NCBI GenBank assembly: GCA_022496805.1
Contig: CM040090.1
Coordinates: 6,504,001 to 6,568,000 of the forward strand
Source of the DNA: Pohlia nutans
Lineage: Eukaryota; Streptophyta; Bryopsida; Bryales; Mniaceae
Length of the DNA stretch: 64,000 nt
Direction: 5' to 3'
In this document: in pieces, positions 49,641 through 59,788 of the stretch
Layout of the letters: the number at the start of each line of letters is the position of its first letter
How positions within the stretch are numbered: position 1 is the first letter of the stretch
Position numbers and translations under genes: made by a program
Notes under the pieces: generated by a model
Told to the model about the DNA's origin: nothing
What the model saw: only the letters and a program-made list of their open reading frames with translations
Databases searched by the model: none

Positions 49641-50008
49641 GGGCTTGGGCTAGCCAGGCTTCCACTGGTGTATGAAATGAATGTGATCTCACACATTTGC
49701 TGCACACTTGGGTGTTACCAAAATATATTGACCTCCACAGGGGTGAAGGGTTTAACATCGAGCGATGGCGTAGACATTTGAAATACCTTGTTCCGGTTGC
49801 TGGGTGGTGTTGGGCGTGGCCTCTGATTCCAATGTGGCCCCCGTCTCCATTTCCTCGCTACTTGGAAGCTCCATTGCTTGTCCCCCAACGTTTCCTGCAC
49901 CCTCCAGATCATCGATGCCTGCCATCTGTGAAATCCAAGAAGTCAATTGTGAAACACTAGTACTCTATCGCCATTAATGAGTGATTTGTACTAACAGCAG
50001 AAATAGAT

Positions 50009-50220
50009 GCTAGCAATCAGTTAAAACCCTAAACGCCAATCCAGTGTTGATGGATGCTAGCAATCAGTTGAAAATCTAAACGCCAATCCAGTGTTGAGGA
50101 GGCCTTGAAACGAGCATACCCTGTCAAGAGAGGGAGGAGCAAACCCTGAAACGAGCATGCCCTGTCAAGAGAGAGGGAGGAGCAAACCCTGAAACGAGCA
50201 TGCCCTGTCAAGATAGGCTG
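50009..50220. repeat. Two small tandem repeats in intron 1 of copy 2
   Basis: A unit of about 56 bp starting GATGCTAGCAATCAGTTRAA is present twice (50009-50095). It is followed by about three units of about 50 bp with AACGAGCATGCCCTGTCAAG and AGGAGCAAACCCTG (50106-50220). They lie between exon 1 and exon 2 of the minus-strand gene and are non-coding; the rest of 49926-50661 is unique intron. Confidence 0.7.
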
Positions 50221-50934
50221 GGGGCAGACCCTCGAGAGCAAGGATGAGCAGTACTCCAAAAGCAATGGGTGAAGACGAGGGCCACCATCTAAACCCTGAT
50301 CGGCGCCAAGGCAGATGCCACAAAGCCGGAACCCAGAAAACACAAGCCAGAGGCCAGAAAGTATGAAATACACCAAGGCCCGAATGGACAAGCCCGACGA
50401 AATGAAAACAAGGCCGTAGTCCAAATGGCGTTAACCCATAAAGGACCAGGGCCCACCTGATGAGGGGAAGCTCATGGCAAGGGCCAGAATATATAGAATG
50501 ATGCAGATAATGCCATAGTGTATGATTACGTGAGTAAGGCCCTGGGCTAACTTATTAATACTAGAGTAAGGCCCATGTTGCATTCAAATGACACATCACA
50601 AACTAAAAAGAATTGTATATAGTTTGATCAGACTCCTCACATCAAACGCATCAATGATTACCTCAACTTCTTGCGACTCTTCATCGGAATCACTTCCCTC
50701 CTCACAAATTTCTGGTTGTTTGCTCTGCCTGGGCGTCTCATACTCTGTCTCTTGAATCGACTCCAACTCCCGCTCAGAGACAATGTTGCCATAATCCAAA
50801 ACTCTTTGCGTGTCCACCTCTGCAGGTTCCTTAGTACTTCCACTCTTCAACTTCATCCTGCTTCGCATGAATTGCTTTCTACTACTAAACCTGAGACTAC
50901 TCTTCCGTCTTCTCTTCTGGCCTCCTCTAGGCAT

Positions 50935-51426
50935 ACTGAAGAACTCACATCGTTCAAGCAGTTAACAGCTTTGAACCTGCTCTAGCAAGTTATGACTTCT
51001 ATTTCGAATGATTTCTTTTGATAGAATGCAGCTGACAAACAGCTTGGCGGCCGTCAAACCAGTCTGACAATGAGAATTCAAATCAATCAGCCGCCAAGTA
51101 TGAGGTCAGCATCATTATTGCATTAAGATAGTCTAATCTTGATACCTGACTCTTTTGTCAACTTGCCATGATGGTCATCGTGCAACATCTATGCAAAACT
51201 TTTTAGATATCTGTCAATGTTGAGACGGCTACTTCCATTCCCAGTGGTTTTCCAAAGGCAATAGCTGCACCCTAAAATTGTATCTCTGTAGAAATACATT
51301 CAACTTGATTTAGGGTTCAGGGATCCAGAAACACACATCTAGAGTTAAGCGTTCATCTCCCAAATGCTCACTCTTATTCCGGATTGCATTGAATGTCTTG
51401 AATTTACACTTCCCCAAGAGTAGAGC
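50935..51426. promoter_or_regulatory. Shared upstream region of the two divergent genes, copy 2
   Basis: These 492 bp separate the methyltransferase-gene ATG (minus, 50934) from the transposase ATG (plus, 51427), so they should contain both promoters. The matching region in copy 1 is 30114-30640. No TATA box or operator stands out, but CCAGAAACACACATCTAGAG near 51322 is the counterpart of the repeated motif in copy 1. Confidence 0.5.
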
Positions 51427-54400
51427 ATGGCACTCGTTCGTGTCAAAAGAGCAGGGGTCCCTACTTCCTTCCCGCTAGGGGACAACGGAGTAGCAGTCGT
51501 TTCAGCTTTCAGTCTTAGTTTAACGTTTCAGTTTCTTGCAGCAACTGTGCACGTTGATGAAGAGGTATTCGATGCAGAGTCTGGTCTACTTACGCACACC
51601 GTTAGGCAACTCCCAACCACTACTGAAGATGGAAGAGTGTGGTTGCTTAAGGCAGGTAGGTATAGAGCTTACGGTCTATCCGATTGCCTTATGGGTGCAT
51701 CTACCGAACTCTTGACTCCAAGGGAGTCATCTACTTGCACTATGCAAACCACCATGCCAGGCCGAGTGAAAATTGAGCCAAGTTTAGAGACGATCTATGA
51801 GCTTAGTGAGGATGACGTCCCGGTGAATGTAGAAGATGATCCTATCCTTCCTCCTCAGCCTAATCCCCAAACTTCTGCAAGCAGTTGTCCAAAGCCCACT
51901 AGTCAGCACCCTACACCGCTTTCTGTGTCACTAAAACAAAGTGTCGTAGAGTGCCTGAAATTGCTATGTACTAGAAAGGGATCTAGGAATATATTCAAAA
52001 AATGTGACTACAACTCTACCTCTATCAAACGAGTCGAGTTCTTGCCACCCCAGTACAATGGCGATGTCATCTTTGAGTTCCCTCCGTTGGGATCCTCTTC
52101 AGGATCCAACAAAGCGAAGCAACTCCGTGGCATGGACAAACACTATGATGGGCATGTGTGGACTCGTACTCACACGTCCAACATTGTCAATGATTTTGGG
52201 TTGATATTCCGTACCTCCTCTTGTTGTAGTCATTTACGATGTGAAAATGTAGACTGCGATTATCTAACCCGCGTTCACCGCACGACAGCTGTTAACGAAA
52301 CTGAGTGGGATGGAGTATCTTCATTTGTTTTTGACGTAGGAACTAATCCTCCCAAGGACTCCAGCCTTGTTTGCAAATGTTGTAAAGTTCCTCCCTCCTG
52401 TCTTGCAACCTGCGATGCAAAAATATATTACGTCCTAGGTAAAAACAGCATGACTCGAGCTTGTGTTCATTTTGGAACTCACGACCACCCTGTCAAGGTC
52501 GGGGCTTACCGAGACGATATTGCTAGAGGCGAGAGTTTGGTGGAGGAGCACGTGCACCGAACTCCTTCTGCAACAAAGTCTGCGATCGTCTTAGAGGCAA
52601 CAAAAGAGATGGTAGGGGATATGCTTGTGGCAGCCGAAGGGGCAGAATCAAAAACTCTTGAACTCGATGACCTCCTGCCGCTCTTTGACAGATGCAAGGA
52701 GTTGACTTCCCCCAACATTCGCAACAAGGTGACGGGCTTTAAGTACTTCCGAAAGTTTGGTATCATGGATAGCATCACCAAGCTTCGCGGCTCCAGCAAC
52801 TGGCCATTTGTCCAGGAGAACAAGTTCCCTGGTCAAGGATCGGAGTCTGACAAGGTCTTCGTCTTTAAAATGTCACAGAGTGGTCGCGGTAGCGGAGTTG
52901 ACCTTGTGAAGCGAATGCAGCCTGGTGGAGACCTGCAGAACGCATGGCTCATGTTCGATCATGTGAAGAGGGTGAAACAGTGGACAACCATGGGCTGCCA
53001 TATTTACGACCCTACTTATTGCCGTGTTATGACCATTGCGTTGTGCGATATGCAGTCGGAAGACGTCGCGGCTCAAATGGTCGTTTGGAAGAATCTCAAC
53101 GCCGTTGTTGCTCGCCACGGACTTCAAGATCCAAACTTCAAGGGCTTCATGGCAGACAGCGCGCAAGCAAACTGGAATGCTGTACGCATTGTGTACGGGA
53201 GTGGAGATGCTTCAATCCCAATGCCTAATAAAGAGCGAACATGTCTCTTCCATTGGGTGCAGTCATTGGAGAAGCACACGAAGGCTGACATCAGAGCTGA
53301 CCTCCAAGACCAACATCGCATGCTCTGCAAGCAATACAAGAACGCCTCGACGCAAGCGGAAGCAGATTCCCGCTATCTTGGTATCCGAGCTTGGTGGCAC
53401 TCCTCTGGAGCTACTACTGAAGATGGATTGAGGCGTCTCGACCTATGGCTAGCCTTCTGGCATTTTTAATACCGCCAGTGGGGAGGCTTCATGCAACTTG
53501 TAAGCTCCAAAACCCGAAACTATAACCCTAAGTCCATGCCATTGCTTGTTCTCCTCTCTACAACCCTAACTCTAAATGTGCATTGCTTTATATATAATAG
53601 GACCTCACTGAGGACGAGTTGGCCGAAATGCCCTGTTGCAACTTAGCCGAAAGTATCCACAACAAATGGAAACAACAATCTGGTGATCGAGGGTCAGACT
53701 TGTTTGTCGCTACTATGGATGACTTCGTCCGATCCTTCATGCAGAGCGTCGCGTACTATCAATACCTCAAGGGGGATAGAGCCGGAACTGGCCCTACCAA
53801 AGAAGAACTGAAACTCCGGATTGCACAGAAGTCTACAGAGCGCACGGGGAACTCGAAATCCCTACACGAAGCATTAGCGAAGATGCCTGGAGCAGAGGAG
53901 TTTTGCACTCGAATGCCTCAACTCAAAGGAGAAGAAGTCTTCCTGTCGTTGAAGCGGAAAGCAGACGTTCCTATCGGTTCGGAGTATGACTCTCACAGAC
54001 CTGACAAGATCAGCATCTCTCATCCTCGAGTGCAGACCAGGGGTGCAAGGAACAACGCCCTAAACCTAAATGCTTCTCCTGTAGAGGTGTTAGTCTCTCC
54101 CCAAGAACTAGAGAAGTCTGATGTACCAGTGTAGGTTCAGGATGCAACCCCAGCTACAGCTCTACACCACGTTACTTCCGTGCAAGAAACGGCTTGCGAC
54201 GAGAGTCAATGGCACATAGCTAGGCTAAAACACCCATCTGCGAAGGCTTGTTTCGCGCAGCAAGCTGTGACTAAGAGGAAGTGCATCGCTCGAATCATAC
54301 AAGACGGGAAATCTACCGCTGCTCCTACGTACACGGGCATGATGGACAACTACAAGAAGAATCGCAAGGAGCGCATGCAATTCTTCTTCTGCAACGATGA

Positions 54401-55058
54401 CATCGAGAGGTGTGTCAAAGGAACTCGCAGAAAGTGGGTTATGTCCCGCCCTGAGGTCCCCGACATTTGGCCCGTGAAGAACGGTACTAACCTAACACGC
54501 AAGGAGATACTTGCCCTAGAAAATGCTGGCTTTCGACTTCCACAGCGCGAGGTCATATCGCCCCGAAGGCTCTTCCAAGACCATCTTCTTCCCGTCGACT
54601 TGTCAACATATGTAACTCCAGCTTTCCCTGCTGAAGTTCCCAAGCGACGTCATGGCAAGAATGTCCGCCGCAACAAGAAGATCCCATCCATCAAGCAAGC
54701 CAACAACTGTGCTAGCGCTGCAGCATTCAAGGGTTCCATAAGGAAGGTGGACATGGTTCCAGTCCCTGCCCTGGGTTGCATCGTCACGTTGGATTCGGGC
54801 ACGCCTCCGACAAATCAGCAGTACCTTCTCACAATTTCCCAGTTTCCAGACTGCGCCTGCCCTTATTTCAAGGAGATGGTGACCAAGGCAAAAAGAGGAC
54901 GCAACCAATGGGCTCACTGCAAACATCTCTATTTTGTCTTCATGGTCGTTTGTGGGTTTGATGCTGATGTAGATGCCTTCATTCATGCACCCACTCTTAG
55001 CTTCAACGAAGTTAAGCTAGTTCTTGAGAGCGGATTGTTGACTCATCCAACACCCTAG
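51427..55058 (+). pseudogene. MULE-type transposase, copy 2 (nearly complete)
   Basis: Exon 1 runs from 51427 to a GTAAGC donor after 53499; exon 2 starts at 53601 after TATAATAG and ends at 55058. Would cut and insert the element. The N-terminal 120 residues are not recognised. A Cys/His-rich region follows (CENVDC, CKCCKVPPSC, then HFGTHDHPV), reminiscent of WRKY/GCM-type fingers of MULE proteins. The DDE-like core has Asp in MFDHVKRVKQW (52957), Asp in FMADSAQANW (53155) and, after the intron, Glu in CNLAESIHNKWKQQ (53649). CAC...CKH at 54855-54935 is a SWIM finger, typical of MULE and FAR1 proteins. Lesions: TAG at 54132-54134 (copy 1 has CAG), plus a TAA at 53467-53469, 30 bases before the donor and shared with copy 1. 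It is the more intact of the two transposases. Confidence 0.85.
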
Positions 55059-55599
55059 GATACAAAAATGTTGTTGGTTCCATTGTTGACATGTTCACTC
55101 TCCAAATCTATGAAATTGTAGTGAGACTAAAAGGGCCACTACTGCAGTTTTGAAAATCATGTTATATTATTTACGAAACCCTAAACCCTAAACTCTGGTA
55201 TTATTTCTATCTTGTACCCAGACTGGTCTAAACGCTAAACTTGCTATGCATTCCAAATAATTATGCCCAAACGAGTGGATTGGCCCCTAATAAGATGCTG
55301 AAATAACAATCTCTTTCTACCCTAAACCCAAATTAAACCCTAATTACCACGGTTATAGAGACCCTAAACCCTTTAATGTGCCTTTATCCCTGAACCACTC
55401 ACCCTAAACCACGGTAATAGGTACCAAATATTCCACGGTCATAGGGTTCAAAAAGTTTCTAAAAATATCCGAATATTCGAATAATTGCTAATTTTAGTGT
55501 CGTTGACCACGTTTGACCTGAAATTCTTGCTCGTAATCCCACATTTCTCCGCTCACTGCTCACCGCTCCCCGCTCCCCGCGCGCATACTATCCTCGTCC
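55059..55599 (+). repeat. Transposase-side terminus of copy 2
   Basis: Counterpart of 25943-26481. It contains tandem AAACCCT units near 55185-55197, several CCACGGT motifs, then CTCACTGCTCACCGCTCCCC heptads and the tip ending CTATCCTCGTCC at 55599. Confidence 0.8.
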
Positions 55600-55610
55600 A
55601 TTGAAGAATG
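55600..55610. other. Target-site duplication of copy 2 (right)
   Basis: ATTGAAGAATG, identical to 39331-39341. Just beyond it the intron 7 sequence of copy 1 resumes and leads to the exon 8 acceptor GTGACACAG at 55713. Confidence 0.9.
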
Positions 55611-55713
55611 TGAACACTACATTTTGTTTTTGATTCATTGTTTGCCAATTGGTATTAGTTAGTGGATTGTAGTCTCAATATTTGATTCTCCATGTTTCTT
55701 CATTGTGACACAG

Positions 55714-57083
55714 GTTTCTGGCTCTAGACAGCTGTTCTTTGACGGTAAGGCTGTAGAGAAACCGGGGGTTGATCTACTTATTGCAGATTATCCAGATGGC
55801 TTGAGGGTCCCCGATGTTTTAGACCCTCCATCTCAGGTTCCTAATTGGAATGAGAGTCTTGAGGGTTTTTTGAAGGTCACCATGGGATTTGCGTATGCTT
55901 ATCTCCATGACAATGGTGCATTTCTCCTTTTTTACCCTGACAGTCCCATTGTCAAAAAAGAAGTAATGTCTTATTTTAAGAACTATAAGATGAAAGTAAT
56001 TGATGAGTGGACAATCATCAACTACCTCCATCTAGCGAATCCGCTCCATCCATCTAAAAATGTGAGCTCCTCTAACTTTTTAAACTTTCTTCAAATTGTA
56101 TTTCTAGGACAGGTTATGTAATATGACACCGTATGTATTAATATTGATTGTTTGTTTTGTAGACTTTGAAATTCAAGGCGGTTCCTCTTGCCCGTGATGT
56201 TCCCTCTACTGCTGCCCGTCAGCCCCCACTTCTAGTTATTGTGAAAGACCCGTCCATTCCGCAGGTCGACCTAGCGTGCGATGACGTTCTTTTCAACGCT
56301 GTGACGCTAGAGTCACAGCTGTTGAGGAAGGATACAGGGAGACCATGGCGTGGTCCCAAAGAGAAGTCAGAGGTGTTGATAAAACTGTTTGTGTATGGTT
56401 TAACTCCAGAGAACGGTATCGTAGCAGACCTAACGGCATCCACAGGTAATTTCATTCTCCTTCATTGAATTCTAGATTTAATATCATGTGACCTTAAACC
56501 CTTTGCATCTAATAAACCTTTTCTACTCTATTGTGCAGGTGCGTCTATCCATGCAGCACGGGCTTGCAACCGTCACATTGTCGCACTTGAAAGCGACTCA
56601 AAGCTATTTGCTGAGGTCTTGAAGCCCCTCATTGCACCTCAGCCACGGACAGCGCCACCTGAGACCGCTCACATCGTCCTTCCTGATTCCGATGATGAGA
56701 CCGTTCCTGACGAGCCCCTCGACTGTCCATGTGAGTAAGTTTCAATGTTCATTTAATGCTCCTTGCAAGTACTAGTTAGTACATCTTCATCTTCATACGT
56801 TTTCCAATACTTCTACACTTCTTTTGGTTGCAGTTTGACAAGGACTAGACCACTGCAGCAGCGTTGTTTTAACCTTAGAAAGTCCTTGCAGAGTTTGGTC
56901 AGCCCTGATAGTTCCCCTCAAGGACTTCCAGTGTACGCAGAAGCATTGGCAACAGCATTTGCTAATGCTAGTCCTAGCCCTAGTCGTTCTTCATGCTATT
57001 CTACACCGCATCGACATTATGATCCGCGTGTGCTTTCATATGTCGATGTGAGTGCTATCGAATCTGATACAGATTCACTTTGA
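55714..57083 (+). pseudogene. ParB-like/DNA methyltransferase gene, copy 1, exons 8-11
   Basis: Continuation of the gene at 30641-39221, separated by copy 2. Exons: 55714-56061, 56163-56445, 56539-56734 and 56834-57083; all are open and joined by GT-AG introns in consistent phase. This part is the methyltransferase-like domain in undamaged form: DLLIADYPDG where DPPY-type enzymes have motif IV, HDNGAFLLFYPDS (central strand), KFKAVPLARD, KSEVLIKLFVYGLTPENGI, VADLTASTGAS (SAM-binding motif I), then NRHIVALESDSKLF. The acidic tail (LPDSDDETVPDEP) and a Ser/Pro-rich C-terminus follow. The tetrapeptide is DYPD rather than (D/N/S)PP(Y/F/W), so catalytic competence is doubtful. Known beta-class enzymes methylate adenine N6 or cytosine N4. 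Confidence 0.65.
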
Positions 57084-57397
57084 TTTTACGGTTTGAGTAT
57101 TTAAGTATTTCCACATCATTTCTTGAATCTGTAATGAGTTTGAATGCATTTATGTTAGATTCGGGTACGAGCGATTGCTGTTTTTAGCTAATAAATTCTC
57201 CTAATGACTCTAAAAATAACCCTAAATTCCACGGCTATAGGTACTTTTCATAAATCAATGTTACATTAATACTCACTAATTACACCTAAAACCGCGGTAA
57301 TAGGAGGTCGTTTAAAATCCAACAGCACAACATTTTTCCAAAAATCTCTGCTCACTGCTCATTGCTCACTACTCACTGCTTACATAATAGCATTTCC
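57084..57397 (-). repeat. Methyltransferase-side terminus of copy 1
   Basis: Counterpart of 39342-39677. On the minus strand the tip GGAAATGCTATTATGTAAGC is followed by GTGAGTA/GTGAGCA heptads and the CTATTACCGCGGTTTTAGG motif. The LINE resumes immediately outside. Confidence 0.75.
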
Positions 57398-59709
57398 CCT
57401 GATGAATATATCACCACCATTTCGACTACAAGAATAGAATGGCTATGACAACAATATAACAACAACAAATACAATACCCACAGACTAATACCAGCCATAC
57501 AACCATTTGAAACAGAAGTAGTCTGGTTATACCAAAGATATGAACACAAAAATAGCAAAAAGAACACAATACAAACACCACACCATACCATTCCCACTAA
57601 CATTCTAGACACACTAATAACAACATTTAATATAACACACTCATACTTTTCCTCCCCAATTACATGTTCCATAAAATCTACCCAATTCTACTCAACATTC
57701 GCCAGAGACAAGATTTCTGGCTCACTAGGAACAACCTTTCAATACAAATGGAAAGGTATCGGGTATGCACACCCAAATGACGCCGAAACAACACAACAAG
57801 CACTACATTGGGCAAGACTAGCAGCAAAACAAGACCCTGAAACTGTCACCGTTTTAGCAATCCCAGACACCAACTGGTACCAAAATCTATCACCATACAA
57901 CGGACCCTTCCCGGATACGCACGCCATTATACATTTTGCCACGGACACCATTACATATGACGAACCAACAATACCACTAGCACCCGACAAAACCCAAAAC
58001 AAACCACTTGCAATGCACATATGGTGTATTCACCATCAAAACAATAACATTGGCACAATAAACCAAATAGACACCATAAACACAACAATTGAAAATCTAC
58101 AAATTTTGCAATACCATACAAAAATAGCACCACCCACACCACCAAACAAAAAGTTAACAAAAGCACAAAATGGAACAAACTCATATACCCACCCTATAAC
58201 AATCTACAAAACATGTGGGAAAATCCCCTTCCAAATTTTGAAATAAACACTACACTAAAATTCCTACCACAATACAGCTATTACACACATGGATCCTTTT
58301 TACCACCTAAAGAAGCTAATGATGGCCATTGGAAGAAAGAAAAAGCCGGATATGGAATCTACAACTCATCTAAACCAGACGTACAAATATCAAAAAGACT
58401 GTCTGGACTACAAACATGCTTCAGAGCAGAACTAATGGCAATACATGAAACACTTTCACTACTCACCACTAAATACATAAACGAACCTGCACATATCTTT
58501 ACTGATTGCCTCAACTGCATACACGTCTTAAACACACAACTAAAACATCCAACCCAACAAAACAACCACCCCGATAAAACCATATTAAAGGAAATGGTGG
58601 AAATGCTCCAAAAACGAACGCAACCCACCACAATCTACAAAGTAAAAGCACACGCTAAAATTCCCGGAAATGAACACGCAGATCTACTCGCAAAAGAAGG
58701 TACCATAAAAAGAGGCTATCAAAAAGCAACAAACCCACACGAATTTGCACATACCACACCTTACTACTTCCAAAAAGACACATGGCCCGGTCGTATCAAA
58801 CGACCAAACAAAGGGCCAGTAAGATGTTTGGAAACATACATAAAGAAGTATGACCGCGAAAATAACCTAGAAATATTAGCTGAAGACTTTCCCAACATTA
58901 AAAAATGGACAACAAACTCCATCATAGATAACGAACTGTCCAATGAATTTTGGAACAATCCAGACATAACAGACGCACAAAAAACAAGCATACTAAAATT
59001 TAGAACCGGTCAATACATGGGTAACGCCCGAAAGCAATTAATTTTTGGCATACAAAGATTCCCCTCAAAAACATGTCCCATTTGTAACTCACAAGATGCC
59101 GATACATGGCTCCATGAACTTTTACTATGCAAACAACACCATATACACGCACTGAGAACCAAAAGACACAACAAAGCGGTATGGGAATTACTCGGGGAAT
59201 TAAGAAAATTGATACTATCCTCAAATAAATCAAGATGCTACACTCTCATGAATGCGGGCACATTCAACAATAATCCACAAGAAAACACAGTCCCTCCCTG
59301 GTTATTACCTTGTACTTGTGATCAACGAAGATGTCAATGCAATGCCAGATTCAAACCAGATATATTATGCATTAAAGGCCTCCCATACCAAAGCCCACCC
59401 CCTCTAAACCCAGATGATAACCTAACCATACAATTTATAGAATTCACATACACAAACGACAAATTTTCACCAGAAACAATTGGCAGAAAAATCATAAAAT
59501 ACCAACCTCTCATAAATAGCATCATACAACAGGGTTGGAAAGTAGATCCTATTATAATCATCACAGCTGGCGCCAGAGGAACCACACACGTCCCCTCAAT
59601 GAAACAACTAGAAACAAAATTCAACAATTTGCGAAACCTCAATAAAACACACATTCAAAGCAATAAATACCATTGCAATATAGTATGCCGGATCTATCCT
59701 TTTACATAA
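57398..59709 (+). pseudogene. LINE RNase H, CCHC finger and restriction-like endonuclease
   Basis: Sense begins with PDEYITTI in one frame (TGA in a WL* context near 57434) and moves to the frame open at 58213-59709. RNase H: YYTHGSF (normally TDGS), CFRAELMAI, HIFTDCLNCI and NEHADLLA; the first catalytic Asp is His here (codon 58288-58290). Next, CPICN...TWLHELLLC (C288, C291, H301, C306 of this frame) followed by RTKRHNKAV is the CCHC plus RH arrangement seen just before the endonuclease of R2-type LINEs. Then FKPDILCI, IQFIEFTYTNDKF and KIIKYQPLI form a PD-(D/E)xK-like core. Together with the upstream APE domain this makes two endonucleases in one element. RNase H is fairly certain; the restriction-like assignment is by motif order and spacing. 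Confidence 0.7.
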
Positions 59710-59770
59710 AAGACGTATAGACAAATAATCAAACAATACCAACAGACGTAGTACATTAAAAGAGGGGGGG

Positions 59771-59788
59771 TAGTGGTGAAAACCACTA
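59771..59788 (+). other. 3'-terminal stem-loop of the LINE
   Basis: TAGTGGT, GAAA, ACCACTA: a perfect 7-bp stem closed by a GNRA tetraloop, 62 bases after the last stop codon and just behind a G-tract. LINE reverse transcriptases of several clades recognise a 3' stem-loop in their RNA. There is no poly(A) tail. I infer that it marks or lies next to the 3' end of the element. Confidence 0.6.

Larger units (their letters stand above)
39678..50934 (-). pseudogene. ParB-like/DNA methyltransferase gene, copy 2
   Basis: Eleven or twelve exons on the minus strand: 50662-50934, 49787-49925, 43818-43877, 43127-43730, 42833-43034, 42445-42738 (perhaps plus a 27-bp exon 42322-42348), 41269-42192, 40698-41045, 40316-40598, 40027-40222, 39678-39927. 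Phases agree across all junctions except the exon 6 region. Order: basic N-terminus (GGQKRRRKSSLRFSSRK), acidic linker, ParB-like block (FHVWNGNHRVQAWMPII), Ala/Pro linker with nuclear signals, then a methyltransferase-like domain. The last has DLLIADYADG (motif IV position), DDGAFLLFYPDS, FKAVLLARD, KSEVLMKLFVYG and NGIVADLTASTG (motif I), HIVALESD. This IV-before-I order defines the beta class of DNA amino-methyltransferases. TAG stops at 41410-41412 and 41028-41030 inactivate it. Intron 2 is 5.9 kb of repeats. Confidence 0.75.
39342..55599 (-). mobile_element. Large Mutator-like transposon, copy 2 (nested in copy 1)
   Basis: This copy is 16,258 bp long. The ends read GGAAAAGCTATTACGTGAGC on the left and, on the minus strand at the right, GGACGAGGATAGTATGCGCG. 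It is flanked by a perfect 11-bp duplication and sits in intron 7 of the methyltransferase gene of copy 1, in the opposite orientation. It carries the same two genes: transposase on plus (51427-55058) and ParB-like/methyltransferase on minus (50934 to 39678). Coding parts match copy 1 closely by eye, while the repeat-filled intron does not. Both genes carry stops. Confidence 0.9.
25943..57397 (+). mobile_element. Large Mutator-like transposon, copy 1 (host of copy 2)
   Basis: The left end starts GGACGAGGATAGTGTGCGCG. The right end, read on the minus strand, starts GGAAATGCTATTATGTAAGC. Both ends then run into repeats of a GTGAGCA/GGGAGCG heptad. Own length is about 15.2 kb once copy 2 (39342-55599) and its duplication are removed. 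It holds a MULE-type transposase gene (minus) and a divergent ParB-like/methyltransferase gene (plus), both broken. It interrupts the LINE between TSTIECNP and PDEYITTI. Only a weak duplication is left (CCCCGAG outside the left end, CCCCTGA at the right), which fits an older insertion. The Mutator assignment rests on the transposase and on the 11-bp duplication of copy 2. Confidence 0.8.

Noticed and set aside
50596..50934. Separate small gene for a basic protein
   Set aside because: Both copies have a phase-0 donor (GAG/GTA) at the same residue, and the next exon starts exactly after an AG acceptor, so it is exon 1 of the ParB-like/methyltransferase gene.
25943..57397. A simple large inverted segmental duplication
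   Set aside because: Exact ATTGAAGAATG repeats flank one copy, the other copy continues on both sides of it in the middle of a gene, and the ends match the same transposon termini.
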